Assembly (NCBI RefSeq): GCF_000003815.2
Contig: NC_049984.1
Location: 27,715,652 to 27,779,651, forward strand
Length of the DNA: 64,000 nucleotides
DNA from: Branchiostoma floridae
Taxonomy: Eukaryota > Chordata > Leptocardii > Amphioxiformes > Branchiostomatidae
Direction of reading: 5' to 3'
Position numbers and translations under genes: made by a program. Below, in pieces: positions 20,108 through 31,110 of this stretch (its first letter is position 1; each line of letters opens with the position of its first letter). Under the pieces are notes generated by a model. It was given only the letters and a program-made list of their open reading frames with translations, searched no databases and had not been told where the DNA came from.

Positions 20108-20482
20108 CTATTTCGTAATATGTTCTTTACTTGTTTTTGCCCTCTTGGGAGACTGCAAAGACAACTCGCCTTTGCCACTCCCCCCCACAGCCTGTGTGAC
20201 TGTGGCACAAATCTTTGTAGGGCCAGCAAGAGGATTGTTCTTTTTCTCATCAGAAAACATTTTGAGTTTACTTGGATTTCTCCTCACATATGGTGTTGCA
20301 TATCTCCTCCTGTCATTGCCATGTGGCATTCTGACAACAGGCACAGGTTCGCCTACAAAACGATACTGTGGGAACACTTTTGGCAAATTCAGCCTTTTCT
20401 CAGACTTTAGTACGACGTCCCTATTACCAATATATACACTGAGTCTTTGTAGGGGTGTTTTTTTTTTTTGTTGATTGGACAT
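20108..20482 (-). CDS. Unrecognised basic ORF
   Basis: 124 codons from the ATG at 20482. Composition is protein-like and basic: MSNQQKKKTPLQRLSVYIGN, then KSEKRLNLPKVFPQYRFVGE, a Pro/Val/Arg stretch, and a C-terminal KRAKTSKEH that could be a nuclear localisation signal. No domain recognised. It sits among transposon relics and could be an exon of a mobile-element gene. No splice support was established. Confidence 0.3.
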   Translation of the reverse strand: MSNQQKKKTPLQRLSVYIGNRDVVLKSEKRLNLPKVFPQYRFVGEPVPVVRMPHGNDRRRYATPYVRRNPSKLKMFSDEKKNNPLAGPTKICATVTQAVGGSGKGELSLQSPKRAKTSKEHITK

Positions 20483-21099
20483 ATTCCCAAGAACCCATGC
20501 AATCAACATGGGCATCCTTGCATTGTACATATGTATTGTTAAATGTATCTACCACAAAGGAGCAGTTACATGCCACTTAGGTTATTTGCCTTTTTGTGCT
20601 GAACGAGTCACTTTTTTCGGAGATGAGAAGTGTATACCACCTGCCAAGGATTTCAGGTAAAACGCATTACCTCCAGAACTGAGCGAGCTTCAGTCCATAT
20701 CCTATAAACAATGTGGGCACTTCACCTCACCACAGCCCTGGCCACAGCAGTCACGGCTACCTGGTTTTACCATGTTGGAAATTCCCCGGATATCAAGGTT
20801 CATTATACACAACCACTGATCCAAAACCAGGATCTATATACATTTGCTCAATCGACAGACGTTTATGTGATCGTTATGTGACAGTATTTAATACATTCAT
20901 TGACTGAGGAAAAAAAAATCTCTTCGCGGTACATAATGTACCCATAACTCTAGTAACTTTGCCTCTCGTTTGCGTGTGTGTGTGGGGGGGGGGAGGGGGT
21001 GGGTGGGGGGCTTAGGTACTAGCTAGCTCTTCAAGGGCTGGGGCGATACTCCCTGTACGCCATCCTGTAGGTGGGCGGTGGTGAGTAGCCATAAGCCTT

Positions 21100-21363
21100 T
21101 TATGGTTGAGGACATTCTATTCTATCATATGTTAACTGTGCCCAGTATCCATTACATTTTGAATATGCCTTTGGAGGTCCTCTGGCACAGGAGGGAGACT
21201 CACAGCAAACTTGGGAAAACTTTGAGTGTCGGTCATCCTGGCTTAGACCCCGACCGTCTGCTGCCTCGTGCCAGTCGGCCACCACCTTTACATACTCCGC
21301 CTCTGCTGTGTACCATTTCTCCAGGAAGGAATTCTTCACCGCGTGAGAGGAACTAATCCGCAT
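21100..21363 (-). CDS. Candidate exon, possibly transposon-derived
   Basis: Reads FLEKWYTAEAEYVKVVADWH followed by EAADGRGLSQDDRHSKFSQ, which looks like a real helical protein segment, then loses protein character. An acceptor-like GGCGATGCGG/CTGTAG lies at its upstream edge. It is downstream of and in the same direction as the KDZ transposase relic and could belong to it. Family not recognised. Confidence 0.3.
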   Translation of the reverse strand: MRISSSHAVKNSFLEKWYTAEAEYVKVVADWHEAADGRGLSQDDRHSKFSQVCCESPSCARGPPKAYSKCNGYWAQLTYDRIECPQP

Positions 21364-21825
21364 CGCCTACAGACTGCTTGCGCAGACCGACTATTGCAAC
21401 ACGTCCGAGGTCTGTTTTTGTCTGATAACATGGCCTCATCAAACCGAAGAACATCTATATCGTCATGACCCGCGTATCTCGCTTAAATCTTGTGGTCCTC
21501 ACGTTCATCATGGATTTGGCCTGTTGTGATGTACACTTCAGGTACGTACAGGTATTTTGAAAAGTCCACTCATTCCTGTTTCAGTTCTTCCACCCTCGCC
21601 CTGAAATGGTACGTCGTGACAATGGCTCTTAACTTAACATGATGTCTTCATGGGTGGTATGTGTATCCCTCAGGGATGAGGTCGTTCCAGATATGGTGGA
21701 TTGCATCGCAAAAGTCTGCCGCTAAAACTCCCCACCCAATCAAACCCAACCCACACACGTACATAAATTACGTCAGCCCCCGTGGAAGGAAGTAAAGGAG
21801 GCTACCTAACGCATTGAATGGGGAA

Positions 21826-22637
21826 AAGAATACCTTTAAAGTGCTGCCTGTCCGTAATGCGTCTTGGCGCGTGTGATATTGTGTCTGGCACTTGCATGTT
21901 GAGAAGCTGCTTAGACATCCATGGCATCTGTAGGTGAGATTGGTGGATGGTGGAGCCTGGCAAATTGAAAATCTTGAGCTACATAAATGCATAAGACAAC
22001 TTTCGCTCAGACATCAACTGAGCAACTATAAATTCCAACAGTAGAGATATGAAAATTTCAGCACACTCACCGCTCTCCATGAAACATATTTGCGAACTCA
22101 AGGGAATGTCGTATCTGCATACTCCTCCAAGGACCCCCGTGATGTCAAGTTTCTTCTGCTGCGCCTTCGACCTCAGGCAGTTTCATGCCTTAAAGTTGCT
22201 GCAGTCCTGATAGAAAAAAAATGAGCATAAAATATCATTGATGCGTAGTTGCAATTTATCCGACTTTCTGACTTACAAAAGCTCAAAAGTATATGACAAT
22301 GTTTTGACTGAACTAAAAGTACAAAAAATAGTGCATAATACAATGGAGGAATCACTTGAACCCTTGAACAATCTTAGAGAAAAAAAGTATAAACTCATGA
22401 GCAAAAGGTTATAATTCATGGGAATTCAATCATTGCAAATCCATGTCAAAATAATAAAAAAGGTCTCACCTCAGGAGGTTTCCCTTCATCACTGTATTCG
22501 TTCAGGAATTCCTTCACCTCATTGTCATCTAGGAACATGGTTGTACCTTGCAAGGGAGGTGCTGAGCTCACTCCGGAACTTGTTTTCCCAACAAGGCCAA
22601 AGTTTGCATCAATAGCCACAATCTGTTCACTATCAGT
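21826..22637 (-). pseudogene. KDZ-type transposase relic, three exons
   Basis: Exon 22470-22637 (acceptor TTTTTCACAG, donor GTGAGA, phase 0/0) reads AIDANFGLVGKTSSGVSSAP then LQGTTMFLDDNEVKEFLNEY, the D.N..L.RK...G.S..PPL block of Kyakuja-Dileera-Zisupton transposases. Exon 22071-22206 reads DCSNFKA-stop-NCLRSKAQ then KKLDITGVLGGVCRYDIPL, matching the next conserved block (C..FKAGN.....LD.TGV.G.VCRH), with GGA changed to TGA. A third piece near 21826-22010 reads KLSYAFM-stop-LKIFNL. Two stops make this copy non-functional. Confidence 0.72.
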
Positions 22638-22818
22638 CTGTGAAAAAGAAAAGAAAATGATAACTGTTTGGGACTCCAAGTCAATTATAGACATGGCTGT
22701 CTCCAGAACCCATTCCTGTGTTCCTGAACAAAAATTTCCTTAATGTTACTTACTTCTTGTTCTTACTCATCACTACGCGCAAAAGTCAACACAATTGGGC
22801 AGTTTCTCGAGGTTAGAA

Positions 22819-23316
22819 TCACTGACGCTGCTTGCTACCTCTAGGACGCATGCTCAACCTGTGTGCTTCACCAGCCGTGGTCTGAAGAAAGAACGATGGG
22901 ATGACACGTGAAAAAAAGTTGTCCAGTGGGTACGGTTCATTGAGACGGTCCGAATTGGGCGGAGTCAACGGGTTAGTCTGGTGTCCGGCCGCTTGGGGTG
23001 CGTCTACCTGTGGGCAGTTGCGGCTCATGTGCCCCTCCTCGTTACATGTATAGCAGATAGGCCTACCGTTCGCCGTGAAGCCGCGCCGGGCGTTCCGGCC
23101 GGAGGAGCTGTACCCGTTATTGCTTCTACTACCCGATTGGCCTGGCGGATTCGGCACACCTGTCTGGCGGAGCCCGGCATGGGTGGGTTGGGGTTCGGCC
23201 CGACCTCTCAAACTCTCTATCTCGCTACACAACGTACCCGCTACCCTGGATAAATAATGGTTCTGTTCTAATAGCCCATGTCTTTCAAGGATTGCATCAG
23301 GTACAATGTATGGCAA
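22819..23316 (-). CDS. Retrotransposon gag-like C-terminus with CCHC zinc knuckle
   Basis: 166-codon frame. It starts with a helical piece NHYLSRVAGTLCSEIESLRG, then a Gly/Ser/Arg-rich linker, then a perfect CCHC knuckle CYTCNEEGHMSRNC. The helical piece is clearly related to DLSRVAWMLCNEIGNLRSRA at 58559-58759. The knuckle indicates nucleic-acid binding in an LTR-type gag. No adjacent protease or RT is visible, so this is a gag fragment or a stray exon. Confidence 0.65.
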   Translation of the reverse strand: MPYIVPDAILERHGLLEQNHYLSRVAGTLCSEIESLRGRAEPQPTHAGLRQTGVPNPPGQSGSRSNNGYSSSGRNARRGFTANGRPICYTCNEEGHMSRNCPQVDAPQAAGHQTNPLTPPNSDRLNEPYPLDNFFSRVIPSFFLQTTAGEAHRLSMRPRGSKQRQ

Positions 23317-24996
23317 GTAACATGTATTATTAACAACTACAAACTATCTGCAACAGTATACAACAGTACTAACCTAAACATAACAAACAATATGGGGCAT
23401 TGTGTATTTCATATTGTTAGAACACTACTTCTCTTTTTTTAGGCTTGGTTGCATTCTCTTTTGCATAGCATTATATATATATGTATTGGCCTAGGTGGAC
23501 AGATATGGAGTCGGGACATGATAGACGAACATTGAATATTTCTCTGCTTGTTTTAGATAATGTTCTGTTGTTACATATGGTCAATAACTTTTTTCCTTTC
23601 TTCATTATGATAAGGGCGTCAGGAAATGATATTCATCTTCCATACTGTCAGTAGTGTCAAACTGCATGTTTGTCAGATGCTTGATAAAAAAAGTCACAAT
23701 AGTTTAAACATCAATGATTATGGTTTTTCTGTACCATTATTGGACATCCGTGTATGTGAGCGGAGACCAACGTATAATATTGTACACCCAGAAGCAAGCT
23801 ATTGCCTAGCAGCTTTTTCAGAGAAGGAATACTGGATGCGGAGGATGATGGCTGCTCACCACCCATGGCATCCTCTACCTTCTTATACGCCCTCAGGAAC
23901 TCCTTCACATTTTTCGCATTTCGCACTCGTACCTTACCGAAGAGAGAGTAAGGTATGGGCAAAAAAGTCCGGAGCAAACGCCCGGAGGGTCGTAAACGGC
24001 GGGATAACGAAACATACAAAAAATCAGGGTGGGGGGTGGGCGTTCTGGAACTAGTACTTTCCTTGCCCGGTTCCCCCCGCCCCCTCCCGATGCCCCAAAC
24101 CCCAGTGCACCTTGCCGCGCTGATCCGCTTGCTTCCCCTAAGCTACGGTGGGGCTCGTCCGCTCCGAATGACAAAAATGCAACAAGTACCACAGTGTCAG
24201 GTGAGTATGTCCAGGTGTAATTGAGGTCACGTGGCGCGCTCCGAACCTGATTGCGCATGTGCAAACAGGCTGGAAGCGCTAACTTGACTGAATTAGAATA
24301 GCCAACTATCAGAAGTTCAAAATTGGGAAGCTAACAAATTACATAACAGTTGGGATTTCAAACTTCAAACCTACCTCACATGGGGTCAAGGTTAGCGGGT
24401 AGCCTTGCCTTCCTTCAGCTCTAAAATGGAGTGCAGCGGCATGCGCACCATCGAAACCTATTGGTAGATTGACAGAGTTGATCTCTTTTAGGCTGAAGAA
24501 GGACATTTAACATCTAACGTTTAACATTTAACAGTAATTGTTTCCTTTAAAAAACATGAACATTGTATAAATAATACGTTGTAAGTATGGTACAATATAT
24601 TTTCCAAGCTGGTGCATCATTCATATTTGTTGACATAATTGCACATGCACTTAACAGGATATGCATGTGCAGTAATAGGACTTTTATTGCAAGTGAAGAT
24701 TTTATGGTGAATTGCAAAATAACCGGAGAAACTGATGAATTGTGTCTATTAGCTGGAATTCAAAATGAATCAATACCATACTGTAATTACATGCAGATGA
24801 AGTCTTCAAGTCACTCCTCCCTTAGAAGTTCTTGATTGTAAACTTGTGTACAATAGTCAAGGCAATTGTGTGTAAGACACAAGACAACAAGATAGCATTC
24901 ATCTACTAAGGCAATATAACCACCACCGCAAATGAGGAACACAGTGGATGCTGCCTGAAACATCTAACCATTAACAAACTAGAGTTCGGCGACCTC
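23317..24996. other. Mostly non-coding, one possible exon near 23800-23945
   Basis: On the minus strand 23800-23945 encodes GKVRVRNAKNVKEFLRAYKK then VEDAMGGEQPSSSASSIPSL, which looks protein-like but is unrecognised and lacks clear splice borders. The rest shows no supported feature. Confidence 0.3.
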
Positions 24997-26076
24997 ATAC
25001 CTCCATGAAAATTTAGAGCTTTCGTAAATTTCATGCAATTGACTAGCACATTAACAAAATTTATGCATGGTATTGTTCATCATTGACTAACGTACACATG
25101 TCACCATTATAAAATTCCCATTATTAATCATAAAGCGTTTTTTGCAATTTTTACATAAATTATGCAAATAAGTTCCTCATTACCATATTTGGTATCAGCT
25201 TATATTCCACCTATCATAGTTAACATGTGTTACATTTATTGAAGTCCAGTTATTGAAAACAATGGAATTATACAATTTCCTCATTAATCATGCAAATTAA
25301 GTCCTCATTTGCATAAAATGTATATCATTATGAACATATTTGCCTAAGGTACCCGCATGCCTAGTATGATGCCAATCCATCAATCCTTTCTGCAGTTATC
25401 CTCTTTAGAATGTCTTGACAAAAACGCCCCTGCAGTTCCGCAATTAAATGTTAGGGGGCTGAAACCTGACCCACTTTGTCATGACACTGCAAGCTATCTA
25501 CCAGCCAAATGTCAAGACCATATCACATCCAGGACAAGAGATACATTGAAAAAACTGCCATGATATAATATCCTCATTAATTATGCAAATGTACTCCTAT
25601 TTTGCATAATTAGTATTTAATCTTGTACAAAATTGTCTAAGGTACCTACATACCAAAAATGATGAAAATCCGTTGTTCCCTTCTTGAGTTATCCTCGTCA
25701 GAAGTTTTTGACAAAAATGCCCCTGCTATTCCCAAACTAGACGCTAGGGGGCCCAAACTTACGTAATTTTTTCCTGAGCACAAGAGCTATCTAATGCTTA
25801 AAAATCTTGACCATAGCATGTTCAGAACACCGAGATAGCAAAACCGGAAGTTGCGCTGCAGTACCAAGGCCACACACCAGGGGGCCCAAAATTGACCTTG
25901 ACCTTCGTCTTCCCAACCCCTACCTACATACCAAATATCATCGTAGCCCATCAAGAGGTTCTCAAGTTATGATGACCACAAATATGCGGACACACAGACA
26001 CACACACACAAACACACACACAGACACACACACAGACACACTCAAAACTATACCTCCATTTTTTCATGGAGGTAAT
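24997..26076. mobile_element. Non-autonomous TIR element of about 1.08 kb
   Basis: The left end ATACCTCCATGAAAATTT is the inverted match of the right end TTTTTTCATGGAGGTAAT. The interior contains two diverged copies of a 190-220 bp block (25350-25560 and 25650-25830, each with GTTATCCTC, TTGACAAAAA and GCCCCTGC), many TTATGCAAAT motifs, and a CA-rich microsatellite (25990-26042) next to the right end. No transposase. The right end is itself a hairpin (26051-26074). Confidence 0.6.
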
Positions 26077-26215
26077 TACGGTTGCATGACTGTTATCTTC
26101 TGTATCTCATTACTAGGATGTCTAAACTTTATTGATGTACATGTACATTATAATAATACAATGTCAATGTCTTATCATGAGCCTGTTGCAATTAAAAGAA
26201 AAGGGAAAAACGTAC

Positions 26216-26393
26216 GGTTGAATTCGATCATGGCTTTTCTCCACATATTCAAAGCAAAAGCCCCCAGGAGCTCATCCTGGCTGTCAAACAGCTGCTCCAG
26301 CTGTCTATTGATTCTGTTTTCTTCTGCCCATTTCCTCTCTGCCTCTAGTTCTTTCTTGTACTTTGTCAGCTCAGGCTCATCTTTGCAGTCACC
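26216..26393 (-). CDS. Candidate coiled-coil exon, unrecognised
   Basis: 178-nt exon between acceptor AATAATCAG and donor GTACGT. Encodes GDCKDEPELTKYKKELEAER, KWAEENRINRQLEQLFDSQD and ELLGAFALNMWRKAMIEFN: charged, helical, heptad-like. Both splice sites fit the consensus and the frame is open across. No family recognised, and neighbouring exons could not be joined. Confidence 0.4.
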
Positions 26394-26859
26394 CTGATTA
26401 TTCAAAACGTATTGTTATTCATATGCAAATAAGCACGTTCATGAACATGCATATGTTATACATTTCGTCATGACACACTGTCATGCAGTAATTGGTTATC
26501 CTCATGTAAACCAACTATATATACTTAAACAGTCACTCTGGCTTATTTTCTGAACGTTCTCAGTCACTCTGACTCACTCTTATTATTCTCTAGCATTCAG
26601 GATAATTCAGAGCATTCTCTGCCACTCTGGTCATTCTGAACATTCAGGATCACTCCAGCCATTCTGAACATTCTATCTTCTATCACCCTGTCCATTCTGA
26701 ACATTCAGGATCACGCTGGCCATTCTGAACATTCTATCACCCTGTTTATTCTGAACATTATGGATCACTCCAGCCATTCTGAACATTCTATCACACTGTC
26801 TATTCTATTCTAATATTTGTCGCGCCAGCGGTATCCCACCAAGTATCAGTCATGTTGGT

Positions 26860-27300
26860 CCAAAGGGACCTGACGGCTCTAACCTTGTCGCGCAGGAGAG
26901 CAAAGGCGTCATAACTTGGCAGCGTGAGAGTGAACTGATCCCCGAGGAGGGTGTATTTTGGTAGGCAACGTATTCTTGTATTTCCTGCCGTTCAGTAACT
27001 CTGCAGGCGATTTCATACCAGCCTTCAGCGACGGCGTGCGAATGAATAGCATGTGGGGATCTGACTTTGACTCTACAATTGATGAGTGTCTTCTTCACTG
27101 TCTGCACGTGCCACTCTATGAATCCATGTTCTTTGGGACAGTGTGGTGAGGACGTTGTGATCTTGAATCCATACTCACCAGCCAGTTGTTTGAACTCGTG
27201 TGACGTGAACTGTGTTCCGTTGTCACAGATGATTTCTTCCGGTACTCCTTGTTCTGCGAACAGACTTCGGACGATTGACGGTATAGTTCATGTCCTTAGG
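26860..27300 (-). pseudogene. Ty3/Gypsy-type integrase relic
   Basis: Reads SLFAEQGVPEEIICDNGTQF, TSHEFKQLAGEYGFKITTSS and HCPKEHGFIEWHVQTVKKTL, the rve-domain block with the second catalytic Asp (CDNGTQF) and the Glu (FIEWH). After a frameshift it continues as SPAELLNGRKYKNTLPTKI, the usual integrase C-terminal segment. The first Asp, RT and protease are absent. Decayed fragment. Confidence 0.8.
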
Positions 27301-27459
27301 TTGGGCACGTTCCTTACGAATGGGAACTTTGTAACATTTCAGGCCCAATGGTGAGATTGTGCATTTCATCTCACATCGGAGAACTTCCTCACCCATGTAT
27401 GATTTTAATTTGCTGTAGGGGAAGTTTTTTTTTATGGAAAGTCACAGTTGAAAGTGATC

Positions 27460-27670
27460 ACACATATCGTAACACGCTGTGTTATGATTAGGTTGTATGG
27501 GGCAACTCTGAAAGTCACGAAACAAAACCAGTATTTTCTGCATTGTCCAAAACCACTCCGGTTTGACAAACCCTCAGTGAGCCTCACAACCCCTAGACAC
27601 CCTCCTCAGACGTATGCACACAAATGCCGCCGGAAAATAGTTCATAACAAGAAGGGAGCATCCTTCGAAT
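27460..27670 (+). repeat. Dispersed repeat, uninterrupted copy
   Basis: Shares with 56385-56720 the blocks TGTTATGATTA, GAAAGTCACGAAA, ACCACTCCG...TTTGACAAACCC, and the end GCCGCC(A/G)GAAAATAGTTC. This copy has no insertion and shows the empty site for the MITE at 56461-56578. The terminal GCCGCCAGAAAATAGT also occurs after the gap at 15390. Confidence 0.7.
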
Positions 27671-27727
27671 AAGAGCTCGATTTTAGATCACTGGCATTAT
27701 TTCCTGCTTTAGTTTAATATTTGCCCA

Positions 27728-27868
27728 ATGATTAAGAATAGATTAGCTGTTCACGATGAATTATTTGCTGCTATACAGCTGGCCAGTTTGACGGCGGATG
27801 GATATGTAGAGTACTTCCCGTCGCACAGTCACGCAGATTCAGTTGAAGGAGAAGGGCGGTGGCGAGAG
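27728..27868 (+). CDS. Candidate first exon, unrecognised
   Basis: ATG at 27728, 47 open codons (MIKNRLAVHDELFAAIQLAS, LTADGYVEYFPSHSHADSVE, GEGRWRE), then donor GTAGGT in phase 0. Protein-like composition but no family recognised; downstream exons not found. Confidence 0.25.
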
Positions 27869-27869
27869 G

Positions 27870-30550
27870 TAGGTACTACAGAAGAGGTTATATATTACTT
27901 TCTCTTGCAAATTGTCCTCTTATTTTTGCTATTATGTAGGAAGAATATTTAAAGTTTGTGTTTGCTCGTATGTCTACGTTTTTGTATTCTTGGTTAGGAA
28001 ATCGATTGATTCTTCAGTATCCTTTATCCTATGTTGTGTAAGGCAGCGTTTGGAATGTGTCTGCAGCGTTTGGAATGTGTCTCGCAACCAACACGTCAGC
28101 TTATCTATACCCGCAGGTTTTGTCCTGAACTTGCAGGTTTTGATGTTTGCCAGGGTCTTGTACTATGTCGACGATATTAATCTGCTTTTCTACCGCAATT
28201 CGTGTCAAAATGACTCAAAAATTGAAAGTGTGAGACCGACCGCGGCTGACATCTGTGATGGATTATCTTGTTTACGTGTTGGCGGTCCGGATCGGCCACT
28301 TTGCAATTTTCTCGAACTCGACAAACATATCACACATCGTGTTCGTGTTTTATTTTGTAATGATGTTTTTCCAAACCATGTATTTTATGTGTTTATCTTA
28401 TGAAATAAAATGATTGTGTATCAACTGTCTCCTCTGCTGTCTGTTGGCTAACAAATGCCATGTAGATTAAGACATGTCTACCGTGGCAACTGGCATAAGA
28501 AAAATTGAGTGTACTAATTTTGGTTCTTAATTTCTATTTCTTGTACAGACTGCTCCTCGATAGAGAAGTGGCCTACACTGTGGACAAAGACAGTATCTTT
28601 CTGAAATGAAGTCAACACATTCTACAACAGCTGATCATAAAAGGGGGTTCCTCAACAATACTTAACTACAATGAAACGTCACCATTGGTGGCAGATCAAA
28701 TCGTGACACATCACTGATGATATCGATGTTTAGTAATTATGGCAGAACATCCAACTTACTCAGGGTTTGTTAGGTCTATTGTTACAGTTGTCCAGCCTCT
28801 TGGAAACCCAGACTTCGGGGACTGTGCCTCTGGCTCAGTGGGGGCTGGTTCAGCTTAGTTAGATGGGTGTGTTGGATGTTCATGTTATAATTCTTGGGGA
28901 AGTATCCGAAGTAAGCCCCTTCAGTCAGTTGTCATCAGCAGCTGACGTTAAGAAACGCACAAGACAAAGGGTCCCTCAAATGTCCTCTACATATTTTGGT
29001 TTGATATGACATTTTAGAATATAGGGTTGATGACCCGACCTGAGGTGTATAAGGGCCACAGCCCATGTGCAGGGGGGCTTGAACGAGGTCGCAATCCCCA
29101 CGTGCCGCAGCCTGACGATGGAAGAATTAGCACGATTGGGGAAAATCTAAAACGCTAACTCAGTAAGGTTCCATTTGGAAAGTTTGTATAAATAGAATCA
29201 TCATTTTTCCTGTTTGTCTGTCGGACTTTTGTTAAACAGAGACTCTTGGCTCCCTCTGGTAGATATCGTGGTCCCAAGAGCGCTCTGATGACCAGTCTGC
29301 AAGGCTTAGAGATTCTCTTAGATACTGCCGTAACGGAGAAAACACTGCGTTTTCAGGCAAGACCCGGACTAGCGTAGCTTGGTAACTGTTTGGTGGTGAA
29401 GCTTCAATAATCGTCGGAGCACAGTCTAGGTACCCGGTGTTAAAACTTCTATTTATACGGACATAAAATGAACTTGAATATATACGCACGTGTGAAATTC
29501 ACGGGAAAAATCAGCTTGCTTGGCTACGTGCGTAGGATTAATTTGGACAAATAAAGTCAATTGACAGTGAACTGTACGCTAGGGAGTCGGTCGGCAAGAG
29601 GAGTTATTTCCTCATATGACCGGAGCTTCCGAGTTGCTCGCTAAGGCTTCGGGCACATTTGCAAACTGGGGCCCGTTCGGGATGTTTTAAGAAACGAAAA
29701 ATTAAAATGTATACCTAGAAATACACACTTTCCTATTTTTTAAAAAGAGATTGTATTCTACATGACAGGCGGAGCGTCCGAGCTGACCGGGCGGGGTCAC
29801 ATGCCGGGCGCTGAGGGAGAAAAAGGTGGCTTGCTAAAGCAGTGACGGTTACCTTTTCGTTGCTGGCTAAGTGAAAAACAAACTTTCTAGCCTTGTTACG
29901 TAGCAGACAGCCCGCGTTATGTACGTCAAAGACTACATCTTAAATCTTCGATAACGTTAAGGGAAAATATCGAGTCGATCCTCTGGCAACATTGATAGCC
30001 GACCGTTACGTGGTGACCTCCTTTGTTTGGTAGTAAACTGCCAGTATGGTATCGCTGTTCTGAACATCAACCACGAGACTCGTTTCCTTCTCCCTCAATA
30101 TTGCTGTTTTTGCAAACCCTGAGAAATACAAACAAGTAACGTTGTAACGCTGTAGAATAGCTATCAGTTTATTTTGCTTACGAGTAGGTTTGACAATGCG
30201 CCAAGTCGGTGCATGACTGTAATTTGTTTGTATTGTGCTAGAGGGCGCAGCTAGGCTGAGAGGCTGACGATTTGTGGGGGTCTGAATGGGGGGATCTTGG
30301 TGGCCTGACGTGATAGCCAGGCCAGGTGGACAGCCCAGCCGTTTAATCCAACCCTCATGTGCAGACGTCGTGGGTGGGGAAGGAAACTTCGGAATCAATG
30401 ATCAAAGAATTACCGTTGGTAGCCATTAATCGAAAGGGGGGGGGGTGAACTACAGCCGACAGGAACGGCGCCTTATCCTACCTTGGTACCAGGAGTACTG
30501 CAGGCGCCAGCACTTGTGCGCTGTACGACACGTGTGTTGATCAGCGCGGT
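27870..30550. other. Non-coding stretch with one dispersed repeat
   Basis: Contains the second copy of the repeat at 16585 (28735-28885) and a short local duplication (GCAGCGTTTGGAATGTGTCT, 28039-28081). A minus-strand segment at about 30015-30120 (acceptor GTATTTCTCAG; AKTAILREKETSLVVDVQNS) may be a terminal exon but is unrecognised. Confidence 0.4.
28735..28885 (+). repeat. Dispersed repeat, copy 2
   Basis: Near-identical over its core (AGCCTCTTGGAAACCCAGAC to TTAGATGGGT) to 16585-16740, in the same orientation. Confidence 0.75.
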
Positions 30551-30554
30551 GGGA

Positions 30555-31110
30555 TCAGCAAACATCTTCAGCTATGGGGAAGCCCCGATCAGCCATGACT
30601 AATTCGTCCCGGGATAGAATGTCCAGAAAACCAGATCTCTGGATCAGCTCCTTGTCGCTGATTCTTCCACCCCAGACTTCAGACACGAAGTTGAAATATC
30701 CATTCGGTGTGACAGACACTAGGTAACAGTCTGGTGGTGCTTATAGTTGGACCATGTCTGCACCTTTGCCTCAAGATTCGTGGGTGTTTCTATAAAGAAT
30801 TCTGTACAGTCGATAGTGTGTCGAACATTTTGTACTGGGGGGAGTCCTGAAACCTTCTTGGCAGATTGGCTCTCATGACTTATTCGCTGGGCTTGAATAT
30901 CATGCACTTATGTTCTGAGGCCATGAACTTCAGTGTTGCTGTATGTGCGCGGGAGCAGGTTGCTGTTGATACTCCAAACCTGTCAGCCAGATCTTCATTT
31001 AGTAAGCCAAGCCCCAGCTTCATCAACGTGATGACCAGCGAATTCTTCCCACTCAGCTTTGTACCATTCTTTTGCTGTTCTGAATCCTTCTTCTGGTTCC
31101 ATTAGGAAAC
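30555..31110 (-). pseudogene. ISL2EU/THAP-type DDE_4 transposase relic
   Basis: In order on the minus strand: MKLGLGLLNEDLADRFGVST (HTH region), MIFKPSE-stop-VMRANLPRRF, then in another frame IDCTEFFIETPTNLEAKVQT and WSNYKHHQTVT with the first catalytic Asp, then after a shift SVTPNGYFNFVSEVWGGRIS and ELVMADRGF with the second Asp, ending at TGA 30555. The catalytic Glu is missing. Several stops and frameshifts make it a pseudogene, related to but distinct from the intact copy at 39339-42203. Confidence 0.82.

Noticed and set aside
27912-28403. Open frame containing YVDD, reminiscent of a reverse transcriptase
   Set aside because: No other RT motif lies around it and the surrounding residues are low-complexity; chance occurrence.
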